A program made the position numbers and the translations under genes. Source: Halovenus salina (GTDB lineage Archaea > Halobacteriota > Halobacteria > Halobacteriales > Haloarculaceae). From it: a DNA stretch of 64,000 nucleotides. The stretch spans positions 1,240,001-1,304,000 of the forward strand of contig NZ_CP112972.1 in NCBI RefSeq assembly GCF_026410925.1. The letters are read 5' to 3'. The notes beneath the pieces were generated by a model that was not told where the DNA came from, searched no databases, and worked only from the letters and a program-made list of their open reading frames with translations. The stretch's first letter is position 1, and each line of letters begins with the position of its first letter. Below are positions 18,611 through 27,750 of this stretch, one piece after another.

Positions 18611-19465
18611 ATGGACACCGACCAAGACACGTTCGCGCCGGCGATAGACCCACACACACATCTGTTCCCGGAGGGGCTCATGTCGGCCATCCGCGACGTG
18701 CTGACCGAGGAGGCCGGCTGGGAGTTCGACCATCCCGTCGCCCGGTCGGCCGTCGAGGAGATACTGGCCGAGGCCGGCGTCGAGACCTACGTCGCGTTGC
18801 CCTACGTCCACCGTCCGGAGATGGCCCGAGACCTGAACAGCTGGCTCTGTGAACAGGCCGAGGTCTCGGAGATGCTGATTCCGTTCGCAACCGTCCACCC
18901 TGAAGACGAGGACGTCGGCAACGTCGTCCGTGAGGCCTTCGAAGCCGGCGCACGCGGGCTGAAGTTCCACTGTCCGGTTCAGGAGGTCGCGCCCGCCGAC
19001 CCACGTATCGAGGAGGCACTGGCGGTCGCCGCCGAGTACGACGCGCCGATCACCTACCACGGCGGCACGGCCCCGATGTTCGAGGATAACCACTACGTCG
19101 GCGCGGAGCTGTTCGCCGAGCTGCTCGACTCCTACCCGGAGTTGCGGGTCTGTTGTGCCCACATGGGCACCTACGAGACAGATGCCTTCGTCGAATTCGC
19201 TCGCGAGTACGACAACGCTTACCTCGATACCACGTTCGCGATGTCGACGCAGGCCGAGCAGACGATGGGGTTCGACCCCGGCTCGATTCCGGACGAGACG
19301 TTCGTCAAGCTCTCGGAATCGATTATGTACGGGAGCGACCTGCCGAACATCCCCTACCCCTACCGAGAGGAGCGGGCGGAGCTGCTCGGACGAGACCTCC
19401 CCGAAGAGACCTGCCGGGACCTCTTCTACCGGACGGCACGGGAGTATCTTGGACTGCCGGAGTGA
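18611..19465 (+). CDS. Amidohydrolase (amidohydrolase_2 / ACMSD-like TIM barrel)
   Basis: The 284-residue metal-dependent hydrolase or decarboxylase opens with DPHTHLFPEG, giving the first-strand HxH-type metal ligands. Other expected sites follow: LKFHCPVQE, VCCAHMGTYE with a His, and the final-strand Asp in MYGSDLPNIPYPY. Members act on ring-cleavage or related carboxylic acids. It lies just after the Liv/acyl-CoA operon on the same strand, so a role in the same catabolic route is plausible. The exact reaction cannot be assigned. Confidence 0.82.
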   Translation: MDTDQDTFAPAIDPHTHLFPEGLMSAIRDVLTEEAGWEFDHPVARSAVEEILAEAGVETYVALPYVHRPEMARDLNSWLCEQAEVSEMLIPFATVHPEDEDVGNVVREAFEAGARGLKFHCPVQEVAPADPRIEEALAVAAEYDAPITYHGGTAPMFEDNHYVGAELFAELLDSYPELRVCCAHMGTYETDAFVEFAREYDNAYLDTTFAMSTQAEQTMGFDPGSIPDETFVKLSESIMYGSDLPNIPYPYREERAELLGRDLPEETCRDLFYRTAREYLGLPE

Positions 19466-19476
19466 GGCCGGCCCGG

Positions 19477-20151
19477 TCAGCGTGTGTTCGCAGCCCTGTT
19501 ATCGGAGTCCTCCGGGCCGAGCAGTGCCGCCGCAATCTGTGCGTTGACCCGGGCGAAAGCGTTTATAAGGTGCATCGCGAGGAGAGCCAGCCCGAGGCCG
19601 CCGATGACACCGACTGCCTGCTCGGCTGGCGTGTCGACGGCACGGGCGGGATACCAGTTGTTTATCTGGACGTTGAACGCGCCATCCGGAGCAACCGGAG
19701 CCAGGACGAGGTCGACCGCGGCCCCGAGAAACGACACCAGCAACACAAAGGAGAGGATTCCAACCCAGAACTTCAGGAATACGAAGCCGAGCCCGCGCCA
19801 CGTCGAGGCGGCACGGAGGTACGCCTTTCCCGTCTCGACGATGCTGTCGCCGCGGACATCCACATCGTCGGGGTCCGCGATGTCGACATCGAGCAGACTG
19901 TTTGCGAGGCGGCGCTCAAACGCGGCGATGGCCCGGAGGCCGATGACCGTCGCGAGCAGGATGACCAGACCGACCAACAACACCGAGAGTCCGAGTCCGA
20001 GCGAGAATCCCACGGTTAACAGGACGAAGTAGAACAATCCAAGCGGGAAGGCGAGGAACAGATACGCGATGTTCTTGTAGCTCTGTGCGTCCGCGACGAC
20101 GCCGAACACGTCGCTCAGTAACGAGCCGCCGGAGGTTCGAGAGTGGTTCAT
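19477..20151 (-). CDS. Membrane protein, sensor-domain-like
   Basis: A 224-residue protein with four hydrophobic segments: a double helix at about residues 28-75 and another pair at about 120-155 and 180-200. It resembles the putative sensor domain often found before histidine kinases, but here no kinase part follows. The gene is convergent with the amidohydrolase. The function is unknown; a stand-alone membrane scaffold or sensor is possible. Confidence 0.65.
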   Translation of the reverse strand: MNHSRTSGGSLLSDVFGVVADAQSYKNIAYLFLAFPLGLFYFVLLTVGFSLGLGLSVLLVGLVILLATVIGLRAIAAFERRLANSLLDVDIADPDDVDVRGDSIVETGKAYLRAASTWRGLGFVFLKFWVGILSFVLLVSFLGAAVDLVLAPVAPDGAFNVQINNWYPARAVDTPAEQAVGVIGGLGLALLAMHLINAFARVNAQIAAALLGPEDSDNRAANTR

Positions 20152-20258
20152 TGTGTACTAGTCACGAGTAGAAGTCTCAAAAGAGGTGATTCCGAGTTTC
20201 AGGCGGCGAAACAGCATGCATGGCAAGGTATAACATTCGAAGGGCCGACTGACAACTC

Positions 20259-21404
20259 ATGCAACTCGACGGCGTCAGGATACTCGACCTCTCCGGGATT
20301 CTCCCCGGGCCATACGCGACACAGTTGCTTGCCGACATGGGTGCAGATGTCGTCAAAATCGAGGAGCCGACCGTCGGCGACCCGGCGCGGGGGCTGTCGT
20401 TCGGGGAGCAGCCGCTGTTCGAGGCAGTCAACCGCGGCAAACGAAGCGTCGGGCTCGACCTGAAATCCGACGCCGGCAGAGAGGCCTTCTACGAACTCGT
20501 TGCTGACGCCGACGCCGTCCTCGAAGGGTTCCGTCCGGGCGTCGTCGACCGGCTGGGCGTCGACTACGAACATCTCCGTGAGTACAACGACGACATCGTC
20601 TACTGCTCGCTGTCGGGCTACGGCCAGACCGGCCCCGACGCCGACCGCGTCGGTCACGACATCAACTACGTCGGATTCGCCGGACTGCTCGATATGACCC
20701 GCGAAGACGAGCAGAGCAGGCCACAGCTCCCGGGCTATCAGGTCGCCGACATGGCCGGCGGGCTGATGGCGGCGCTGTCGCTTCTCGGGGGTGTTCTCTC
20801 ACAGAAACTCGGTAACGGCGGCGGCTACGTCGATGTCTCGATGACCGACGTCGTTGCGTCGTTCTCACAGACCGTCGCGGGGGAGGCACTCGGCAGCGGC
20901 GACCCGCGACCCGGCAAGACGACGCTGACGGGCGGCGTGCCATGGTACGATGTCTACGAGACGGCCGACGGCCGCCACGTCACGCTCGGGGCGCTCGAAG
21001 CGACGTTCTGGGAGCGGTTCTGTCACGAGGTCGACCGGCCCGCTCTCGTCGATGTCCACGGCACCGACGACGCGGCTGAGCGAGCCGCGCTCCGAGACGA
21101 ACTGACCAAGTTGTTCGGGAATCGGCCCCGCGAGGAGTGGGTCGAGACGCTGAGTGAGGAGGTGCCAGTCGCGCCGGTGCTCACACCGACTGAGGCACTT
21201 GCCCACCCACAGATCGCAGACCGAATCGTCGAGCGACCGGGCGCGGCCCCTCCCCGCGTCGGGTTCCCCGGCTGTGGCAGTGGGCTTCCCGAACACGACG
21301 AGTCGGTTCCTGCACACAGCGAACACACCGACGAGGTCCTCCGCGAGGCTGGCTACAGCACGGACGAGCTGAAACAGCTTCGAGCGGACGGGACAGTCGT
21401 CTGA
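20259..21404 (+). CDS. CoA-transferase, CaiB/BaiF (class III) family
   Basis: The 381-residue enzyme moves CoA between carboxylic acids. It starts MQLDGVRILDLSGILPGPYATQLLADMGADVVKIE, of which the DLS..LPGP and GADVVKIE stretches are diagnostic. NRGKRSVGLDLK follows, and the catalytic aspartate is in RVGHDINY (near residue 134). A TATA-like GTATAACA about 25 bases upstream supports this ATG. A second CoA-activation route beside the ligase fits a carboxylic-acid catabolic cluster. Alpha-methylacyl-CoA racemase is a related alternative. Confidence 0.87.
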   Translation: MQLDGVRILDLSGILPGPYATQLLADMGADVVKIEEPTVGDPARGLSFGEQPLFEAVNRGKRSVGLDLKSDAGREAFYELVADADAVLEGFRPGVVDRLGVDYEHLREYNDDIVYCSLSGYGQTGPDADRVGHDINYVGFAGLLDMTREDEQSRPQLPGYQVADMAGGLMAALSLLGGVLSQKLGNGGGYVDVSMTDVVASFSQTVAGEALGSGDPRPGKTTLTGGVPWYDVYETADGRHVTLGALEATFWERFCHEVDRPALVDVHGTDDAAERAALRDELTKLFGNRPREEWVETLSEEVPVAPVLTPTEALAHPQIADRIVERPGAAPPRVGFPGCGSGLPEHDESVPAHSEHTDEVLREAGYSTDELKQLRADGTVV

Positions 21405-21417
21405 ACGCCCACCCTCA

Positions 21418-21822
21418 CTACTGCTCTTTCCAGACGAGCCCCTCGATTGTGGCCCGCAACACCTCAGTCTCCTCGCGTGTGCAGACCACATCGGCAGTAA
21501 TCGAATACCGGTCCTCGTGTTCCTCGACCCTCTCGTTCGTCCACGTACAGGTGATGCGGTCGCCGGTGTAGACCGGCTCGACGAACCGGATGTCCATCCG
21601 GCCGGCCAACACTTCGAGGTCGCCGCCGATTTTCGTTGGGAGCGTCGCTGTCAGCAGCCCCTGGGCCATCAGCCGCCCGTCCTCGTCGGGGTCGGTGTGG
21701 ATTGGCTGTGCGTCGCCAGACAGTTCCGTAAACTGCTGGACCTCTTCGACGGTAAATGTCCGCTTGTAGGTGTGCGTGTCGCCCACCTGTGGCGGATAGG
21801 CGTTCTCCTCCGATGTACTCAT
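21418..21822 (-). CDS. MaoC-like (R)-hydratase, hotdog fold
   Basis: A single-hotdog protein of 134 residues. The family motif is seen in FTELSGDAQPIHTDPDED, with the catalytic Asp and His in the D-x4-H spacing of MaoC/PhaJ hydratases, followed by the LMAQGLLTATLP stretch. It should hydrate enoyl-CoA to (R)-3-hydroxyacyl-CoA. It ends next to the CoA-transferase and is co-directional with the PaaK-like gene, from which it is 5 bases away. Confidence 0.82.
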   Translation of the reverse strand: MSTSEENAYPPQVGDTHTYKRTFTVEEVQQFTELSGDAQPIHTDPDEDGRLMAQGLLTATLPTKIGGDLEVLAGRMDIRFVEPVYTGDRITCTWTNERVEEHEDRYSITADVVCTREETEVLRATIEGLVWKEQ

Positions 21823-21827
21823 CTCTC

Positions 21828-22991
21828 TCAGTACCGCTCGTCGACGACGCCCGTCTCCGCCAGTTCGTCGACGAGGCTCACCTCGTCAGGCGAGATGAGC
21901 AGTCGCTCCGAGAGCGCTCCCGCGAGTTTGTCCTCGTCGGCCTCGCCCTCGCACCGGATTTCGAGGTGGTCGGTCGCCTCGGGCCTGGTGGCGTAGATGG
22001 CGTACTCGCCGGTGAGACCGTCAAAGCCCGCAAGTACCGTCGGCACCGACTCGGGATAGAGCTTGACACCTTTGACCTTGAGGCGGTCGTCGGTCCGGCC
22101 GATGACGCCGTCTGGCAAGACAAGGTCGTCACCGCGCCGTTCGAGTTCTGCGAGGTCGCCGGTCCGGTATCTGACCAGCGGGAACCCCTCCTTGCGTCGG
22201 TGTGTGACCACCACCTCGCCGCGTTCGCCGACCCCCAGCGGTTCGCCGGTGTCCGGGTCGACGATTTCGACGATTGCGTAGTCCTCGGCGACGTGCAGGC
22301 CGTCTTCCTCGCTGGTTTCGCTGGCGATTGGCAACACCTGTCGGCTCCCGAAGTAGTCGACCGCCGTCTCGGCGCCAAGTGCGGATTTGACCTCCTCACG
22401 GTAGCCCGGTACCGAGGTGAACGGCTCTCCTGCCCCGACGAAGGTGTCGACAGAGGCACCCTCCTCGGCGATTTTCAGCGCGAAGCTCGGATTCCCAACG
22501 AGAGCGTCCACGTCGAACTGCTCGATGGTGCCGGCGGCCTGCTCTGAGTCACCCGGTCCGAGCGGAAGCACCTCCGCGCCCAGCGCTTCGAGTCCACGGT
22601 GGAGGAGATAGCCGGTCCCGAAGAGCTGGTAGCCGAAGGTGTTCGCCACGCGGTCACCCTCCTCGATGCCGGCCTCGGCGAGTACGTCGGCGTTGACTTC
22701 TGCCTCGTACTCGAGGTCGGCCTCTGTGTCGAACATCGGCGCGAGGTCGTCACCGAGGGGCGAAAACGAAATCATCGCACCCGGCGTGTACAGCGACCCC
22801 TCCGGCCCGTGCTCGTCGAAGTCGGCTTTCAGGTCCCCTGGCTCCGTGAACGGAACCTCCTGAAACTGCTCCCAGGTCTCGATGTCGCCCGGCGCGATGT
22901 CGGCCTCTGCGAAGGCCTGCTCGTACAGCTCGTACGCCGTGGCTCGTTCGAGTTGCTCCACAAGGTCTGCTAGCACGGTACTATCGTACAT
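21828..22991 (-). CDS. PaaK-like AMP-binding protein lacking key adenylation motifs
   Basis: The 387-residue product aligns by eye with phenylacetate-CoA ligase: PFTEPGDLK near residue 48, the AMP-site region YFGSRQV, and the late motifs YRTGDLAEL...IGRTDDRLKVKGVKLYP. But the Ser/Thr/Gly P-loop (SSGTTGKP) expected near residue 70 is replaced by TPGAMISFSPLGDD, and the usual C-terminal catalytic lysine is absent, the protein ending GVVDERY. It is also shorter than typical PaaK (about 430). It may be a binding or regulatory paralogue rather than a ligase. I chose the ATG giving MYDSTVL; upstream codons look non-coding. Confidence 0.75.
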   Translation of the reverse strand: MYDSTVLADLVEQLERATAYELYEQAFAEADIAPGDIETWEQFQEVPFTEPGDLKADFDEHGPEGSLYTPGAMISFSPLGDDLAPMFDTEADLEYEAEVNADVLAEAGIEEGDRVANTFGYQLFGTGYLLHRGLEALGAEVLPLGPGDSEQAAGTIEQFDVDALVGNPSFALKIAEEGASVDTFVGAGEPFTSVPGYREEVKSALGAETAVDYFGSRQVLPIASETSEEDGLHVAEDYAIVEIVDPDTGEPLGVGERGEVVVTHRRKEGFPLVRYRTGDLAELERRGDDLVLPDGVIGRTDDRLKVKGVKLYPESVPTVLAGFDGLTGEYAIYATRPEATDHLEIRCEGEADEDKLAGALSERLLISPDEVSLVDELAETGVVDERY

Positions 22992-23039
22992 TAGCCGCTT
23001 GTACGGCGATTCAGTACTTAAAACCACGTCCGGCCGGCC

Positions 23040-23804
23040 TTATCCAACCATGGTCAGCCCGCCGGAGACGCTGAGCACCTGGCCGGTGACGAAGGCGGCG
23101 TCCTCGCTGGCGAGGAAGGCGACAACGCCTGCCACATCTTTGGGCTCTGTCATCCGGCCAAGCGGCGTCTGGTCTTCCATGGCGTCGAAAATTGACTCCG
23201 CGAGTTCCGAATCAGCCCGCATTTCGCGGGTCATCGGTGTATCTGCCGGTCCGGGGCAGACGACGTTACAGGTGACCCCGTCCCGGGCTAGCTCCCGGGC
23301 GAGCGTCTTCGTGAAGGCGATGACGCCGCCTTTTGTTCCGGCGTAGACCGCCTCGCCGGAGGAGCCGACTCGTCCGGCGTCCGAAGAGATGGCCACCACT
23401 GTCCCCTCTCCCTGTGCCGCAAAGAATTCCCCGGCGGCACGGGCGCAGTTAATCTGCCCGCGGAGGTTGACATCGAGGATCTGGTCCCAGGCCTCGGGCT
23501 CCTGGTCGAGAAACCAGGAGATGCGGTCCCAGCCGGCGTTGTTCACCAGCACGTCCAGCCCGGCGCGCTCCTCGACATCGGCGACCATCTCCTGGACGGC
23601 CGCCAGATCAGTCACGTCGGCGACTGCCGGAAACGCCTCGCCGCCGGCCTCGCGTATCGTCTCGACGGTGTCGGCTGCTCGCTGTTTCTCGATATCGTTG
23701 ACCGCGACGGTCGCTCCATCCTCGGCGAGCCGTCGGGCGATTGCCGTCCCGAATCCGCCGCCGCCACCGGTGACGAGTGCCGTCTTCGTGTCAAGCCCAC
23801 GCAT
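23040..23804 (-). CDS. Short-chain dehydrogenase/reductase
   Basis: A 254-residue classical SDR. The nucleotide site is TGGGGGFG near residue 11, with NNAG and the catalytic Tyr-Lys in YAGTKGG. The acidic DIEK after the second strand suggests NAD rather than NADP. Closest functions are 3-hydroxyacyl-CoA or cyclohexanol-type dehydrogenases, fitting the catabolic neighbourhood. The start MRGLDTK is preferred over upstream codons because a TATATAT box lies about 25 bases before it on this strand. Confidence 0.85.
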   Translation of the reverse strand: MRGLDTKTALVTGGGGGFGTAIARRLAEDGATVAVNDIEKQRAADTVETIREAGGEAFPAVADVTDLAAVQEMVADVEERAGLDVLVNNAGWDRISWFLDQEPEAWDQILDVNLRGQINCARAAGEFFAAQGEGTVVAISSDAGRVGSSGEAVYAGTKGGVIAFTKTLARELARDGVTCNVVCPGPADTPMTREMRADSELAESIFDAMEDQTPLGRMTEPKDVAGVVAFLASEDAAFVTGQVLSVSGGLTMVG

Positions 23805-23914
23805 ACCACACACATCGCCATCACGATATATAGTCCTACGGGGAGCCGAGCAGTCGGCCAGAGACAGGAGAGCGACACATACACTTATTATATCGGGGGC
23901 AACCAACTTAGAGT
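23805..23914. promoter_or_regulatory. Divergent promoter region, SDR and HalX genes
   Basis: A 110-base AT-rich spacer lies between divergent genes. TATATAT at about 23826-23832 serves the minus strand, and TATTATAT near 23885 serves the plus strand; each is 20-30 bases from its start codon. Shared regulation is possible but no repeated operator is evident. Confidence 0.45.
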
Positions 23915-24487
23915 GTGCCCGCCGAGAACGCCACCGTGTTAGTCGTCGACGACGAGCAGGAAGTGGCAGACGTGTATGCCCTCAGGCTGCGCAACAGTTT
24001 CGAGACCCGCGTGGCCTACAGCGGCAACGACGCGCTGGAGTCGATGGATGTCGATGTCGACGTCGTCCTGCTCGACCGACGGATGCCGGATATCTCCGGC
24101 GACGAGGTGCTCGAACAGATACGCGAGAAGGGGTACGACTGCCGGGTCATCATGCTGACTGCCGTCGACCCGGGGCTGGATATCGTCGACATGCCGTTCG
24201 ATGACTACCTCTGCAAGCCCGTCGAGAAAGACGATCTGGTCGGGGCAATCGAACAGCAACTAAAGGTCATCAGTCACGACGACACGCTCTCTGAGTACTT
24301 TGAACTCACGTCGAAGCTGGCGCTGCTCGAAAGCGAGCTCTCAGAGGAGGATGCCGAAGACAACGAGGAACTACAGCAGCTCCAGCAACAGGTCGAGACC
24401 CTGCGTGCAGAGTTAGACGACGCCCTCGATGGGCTTGACGACATCGAGTCTTCGTTCGCCGAGATCAGCCGCCAGCCCGGGCGGTGA
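23915..24487 (+). CDS. HalX-type response regulator
   Basis: The 190-residue protein starts with GTG. Residues 1-120 are a receiver domain: acidic pair DDE near residue 11, phospho-acceptor Asp in VVLLDRRMPD near 54, Thr in MLTAVD and Lys in LCKPV. The C-terminal 70 residues are a coiled-coil-rich HalX domain (LTSKLALLESEL...LRAELDDALDGL). HalX regulators are haloarchaeal and lack an obvious DNA-binding domain. No kinase gene is adjacent; the PAS kinase at 58.2 kb is too far to claim as partner. Confidence 0.87.
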   Translation: MPAENATVLVVDDEQEVADVYALRLRNSFETRVAYSGNDALESMDVDVDVVLLDRRMPDISGDEVLEQIREKGYDCRVIMLTAVDPGLDIVDMPFDDYLCKPVEKDDLVGAIEQQLKVISHDDTLSEYFELTSKLALLESELSEEDAEDNEELQQLQQQVETLRAELDDALDGLDDIESSFAEISRQPGR

Positions 24488-24563
24488 CCGCCAATACCAG
24501 CGCAGTGACGAGAGAGCGCCCGCTGAAGGAAACGCTCTTGTGACAGCCCGTTCCGGCTAGAAT

Positions 24564-25475
24564 ATGGCTCTTGGTGAGATTCACGAGGCGACCGCCGCAG
24601 GGACGAGCGACCTCTATTATGTTGACGTCGATATGTACGACACGCCGGGCTACGGCTCGGTGTACATTCTCGACGCCGAGCGGCCGGCACTGATCGACAC
24701 CGGGACCGGCTACAGGTACGAGACGGTGCTCGACGCAATGGAGACCGTCGGCATCGCGCCCGAGGACCTCGAAGTCATCGCGCCGACACACGTTCACCTC
24801 GACCACGCTGGCGGGGCACACCTGCTCGCCGAGGCCTGTCCGAACGCCGACGTCTGTCTCTACGAGGCGGGCGCGCAGTTCCTGGCCGACCCCACCGCCA
24901 TCTGGGAAGGAACAAAAGACGTCATCGGCGACCGCATCGACTACTACATCGAACCCGAGCCGATTCCCGAACGGCGTCTGGTCGAACTCGAAGACGGCGA
25001 GACAGTCGACCTCGGCGACCACGCTCTCGAGGTCCACCACGCGCCAGGCCACGCCTTCCATCAGGCAGTCTTCTACGACCCCGCCAACGACGGCGTCTTC
25101 ACCGCCGACGCCGCGGGTATCAACTCACCCCACATCGAGGGCGTCACTCACACGTCACCGCCGCCGGGGTTCGACCTCGCGGGCTGTCTCGACGATATCG
25201 AGACCCTCAAAGAGCTCGACCCGGCCGCGCTGTACTACGCCCACTTCGGCGACAGAGAGACAGGCGAGTTGCTCGATACGTACGCCGAGGTGTTGACCGA
25301 CTGGGTCGACCGGGTGAGCGCAAAACGTGAGGAGTTGGGCGACGACGAAGCTGTCATCGACTACTTCGCGGCCCGCGCCGAGACTGTCGACGCCTGGGGC
25401 GAGGCCCACGCCAGCGAAGAAGAGCAGATGAATGTCCGTGGCGTTTTACATGCTCTCGACCAGCACGAGGAGTAA
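24564..25475 (+). CDS. Metallo-beta-lactamase-fold hydrolase
   Basis: A 303-residue hydrolase with the metal motif THVHLDHAGG (HxHxDH near residue 75), a second His in HHAPGHAFHQ, an Asp in FTADAAG, and a late His in YYAHFGD. The metal ligands look complete. Likely substrates are thioesters or glutathione/CoA-like conjugates, as in glyoxalase II relatives; the actual substrate is unknown. It is convergent with a hotdog thioesterase 3 bases away. Confidence 0.85.
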   Translation: MALGEIHEATAAGTSDLYYVDVDMYDTPGYGSVYILDAERPALIDTGTGYRYETVLDAMETVGIAPEDLEVIAPTHVHLDHAGGAHLLAEACPNADVCLYEAGAQFLADPTAIWEGTKDVIGDRIDYYIEPEPIPERRLVELEDGETVDLGDHALEVHHAPGHAFHQAVFYDPANDGVFTADAAGINSPHIEGVTHTSPPPGFDLAGCLDDIETLKELDPAALYYAHFGDRETGELLDTYAEVLTDWVDRVSAKREELGDDEAVIDYFAARAETVDAWGEAHASEEEQMNVRGVLHALDQHEE

Positions 25476-25478
25476 TTC

Positions 25479-25925
25479 CTACTCTTCGTCGTTGCCCTGC
25501 CAGGGTGCCTCGTCGCCTTTCCAGGGCGTCGCATTCCCCTGCCCGCCGGTCTTGTAGGTGCCCTGTGCAGTGGCGACCCGCTCACCGTCGGCGTCGTGAA
25601 TGTCGACCTGGACCATCGCAAGACTCGACCCGAACCGGATGACCTCGGCGGTCGCGGTCAGTTCTGTGGTGGCCGGCGCGAGGTAGTCGATTCGCATGTC
25701 GACCGTCGGCGTCACGTCGCCGGCGAGTGAGATAGCAGCGGCTCCGCCGACGGTGTCTGCGAGCGCGTAGGTCGCGCCGCCGTGGGCGACTGAGCCGTGG
25801 TTGTTCGACCGCATCTCGTCGCTAAAGGGGAGTCGCCCTTCGGCGTAGCCGTCTTCTGCTTCGGTCAGTTCGATGCCGAGATGTTCGACAAACGGTGTCT
25901 TGTTGAAGAGGTCTACCAGGTCCAT
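25479..25925 (-). CDS. PaaI-family hotdog thioesterase
   Basis: A 148-residue protein with the PaaI signature NNHGSVAHGGATYALADTVGG, including the Asn-His-Gly and catalytic Asp-equivalent region. It cleaves acyl- or aryl-CoA thioesters in the cytoplasm and would release CoA from stalled intermediates of the nearby degradation pathway. The start MDLVDLFNKTPF is chosen over an upstream GTG/ATG extension because it matches the family N-terminus. Confidence 0.85.
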   Translation of the reverse strand: MDLVDLFNKTPFVEHLGIELTEAEDGYAEGRLPFSDEMRSNNHGSVAHGGATYALADTVGGAAAISLAGDVTPTVDMRIDYLAPATTELTATAEVIRFGSSLAMVQVDIHDADGERVATAQGTYKTGGQGNATPWKGDEAPWQGNDEE

Positions 25926-26120
25926 GCTTCCGTTGAGAGCCCACACGGTCATAAAGCTACGAAAACCACAACCAACCTCCAGACGGTGGCTCCAGGTCGC
26001 AGGCTGACAACGGGAGCCGAGGGCACGACGTGAGTTTGATACCCTAGAACCTGTTATCTAGCGTCTCTCGGAGAGAAATAGCGAACTTCGTTGAAGTGTC
26101 CAGAAAGAGGAGTGTACAAT

Positions 26121-27749
26121 ATGCGCCGACGAAAATATATTGCGGCAGTTGGAACGGTCGGAGCCAGTCTCCTTGCAGGCTGTGCAGGAAGCGACGATTC
26201 AGACGATACCGGTGACAGCACTAGCACGCCAACGTCTGGCGCAAACAACACTGATACCACCGAGACAGAGACAGACAGTGAGAAGACACCAGACGAGGAC
26301 GAGGAGTCCGAAGACGGCCCACTGGCGGTTCTGGACACCTATATCGAGGCAGCAAGAGAGCAAGATTTCGAGGCCCTGGCTGACGCCATGCACTCACGAC
26401 ATCCGTTCAATCCGGACAATCTCGACGAGTCCGAGATGGAGAACGTCTCGTTCGATTTCGGCCGGTACCAGAACTACGAACGGGAGGTTGTCGACGAGTC
26501 CTTTACTACCGACGACATCAAGCAGATGCCGACTGTCGGCCGCTGGTTCGAGCAGATGGATACGACGCCTGCAGCGGTTCTCGACGGCGAGGAGACAGTT
26601 CTCGCTGAAGTAACCTACGAGACTACCGAAGACGGTAACACAGCCGAGCAGACGGAGCGTCTCGTGCTCGTAACCGAGGACGGCGACTGGCAGGTCTTTG
26701 TCCCCTATCAGGAGCCGGTCGACGTTCCGGAGGGCGAGCCTGTCGACGACGAACGGTACCAGATCGTCGAGGGTGTCGAGTTCGATGCTGAGAGCGAACG
26801 CGTACGAGTCACCGTCTCGGGCGCTGGTGACATCGAGGCCGAAAAGCTCGTCGTCTACTCGACGAGCTTCGAAGAGGAGAGTACAGCCTGGTCTGAAAGT
26901 TCCGAGACCCTCCCAGCAGTGAACTATCTCACGTCGCCGTTCGACCCAGCGGGCGACGAGATTGTCGTGGCTATTCGTTTCGAAGACCGTGAGATTGTTG
27001 TCCACCGTGAGTCGTATCCAACAGCGGAACACGACGGGCTGGCCGTTCTCGACTCGTACATCGAGGCAGCGAACAGTGAGGACCTCGACTTGCTGGCCGA
27101 CGCGATGCACTCACAGCATCCGTTTAATCCGAAGCGTCTCGACGAGTCAGAAAACGTCTCCTTCGACTTCGGCACGTACCAGGACTTCGAGCGAGAAATC
27201 GTCGACGAGTCGTTCAGCACTGACGACATCCGCGAGATGGAAAACGCTGAGTTCTGGTTCCAAAACGTTGATTTCACGCTGAACGATGCAATCGAGGGAG
27301 AAGAAGCCGCCCTCGCCGAAATACAGTACGAGGTCACCGAGAACAACACCACGGTCGAACAGAAAGACCAGCTTATCCTTCTCACCGACGACGGCGACTG
27401 GCGCGTGTTCCTCACCTACGACGAACGCGTCGTGGTTCCGGACGACGAACCCATCGACGACGAGCAGTACCAAGTCGTCGACAGCGTCGCGTTCGACGTC
27501 GAGAAAGAACGTGCACGCGTCAACGTCTCCGGCGTCGGCGACATCGAGGCCGAAGAACTCGTCGTCTACTCGACCAGTCTCGGAGAAGACACTGTATTCT
27601 GGGCCCCAGAGTCAGAGACGCTGCCGTCGTTGACCCACGTGACTTCGGGCTTCGACCCAGCGGGTGACGAACTCGTCGTCGCTATTCGCTTCGAAGAGCG
27701 AGAAATCGTCGTCCACCGAGAGACCTACGAACCAGACGCCGAAAACTGA
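26121..27749 (+). CDS. Lipoprotein with an internal tandem duplication
   Basis: The 542-residue product has a lipoprotein signal (MRRRKYIAAVG...LLAGC) with basic residues compatible with Tat export, then an acidic, Thr/Ser-rich linker. The remainder is two copies of a unit of about 215 residues. Each starts LAVLD(T/S)YIEAA, then DAMHS(R/Q)HPFNP and VSFDFG.YQ..ERE(V/I)VDESF.TDDI, and ends in FDPAGDE(I/L)VVAIRFE. The duplicated unit is of unknown function; its opening resembles SnoaL/NTF2-like folds. The gene stands alone. Confidence 0.8.
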   Translation: MRRRKYIAAVGTVGASLLAGCAGSDDSDDTGDSTSTPTSGANNTDTTETETDSEKTPDEDEESEDGPLAVLDTYIEAAREQDFEALADAMHSRHPFNPDNLDESEMENVSFDFGRYQNYEREVVDESFTTDDIKQMPTVGRWFEQMDTTPAAVLDGEETVLAEVTYETTEDGNTAEQTERLVLVTEDGDWQVFVPYQEPVDVPEGEPVDDERYQIVEGVEFDAESERVRVTVSGAGDIEAEKLVVYSTSFEEESTAWSESSETLPAVNYLTSPFDPAGDEIVVAIRFEDREIVVHRESYPTAEHDGLAVLDSYIEAANSEDLDLLADAMHSQHPFNPKRLDESENVSFDFGTYQDFEREIVDESFSTDDIREMENAEFWFQNVDFTLNDAIEGEEAALAEIQYEVTENNTTVEQKDQLILLTDDGDWRVFLTYDERVVVPDDEPIDDEQYQVVDSVAFDVEKERARVNVSGVGDIEAEELVVYSTSLGEDTVFWAPESETLPSLTHVTSGFDPAGDELVVAIRFEEREIVVHRETYEPDAEN

Positions 27750-27750
27750 A

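Noticed and set aside
23805..23906. N-terminal extension of the SDR
   Set aside because: The extension contains the promoter TATA box and a non-homologous leader; the family N-terminus starts at 23804.
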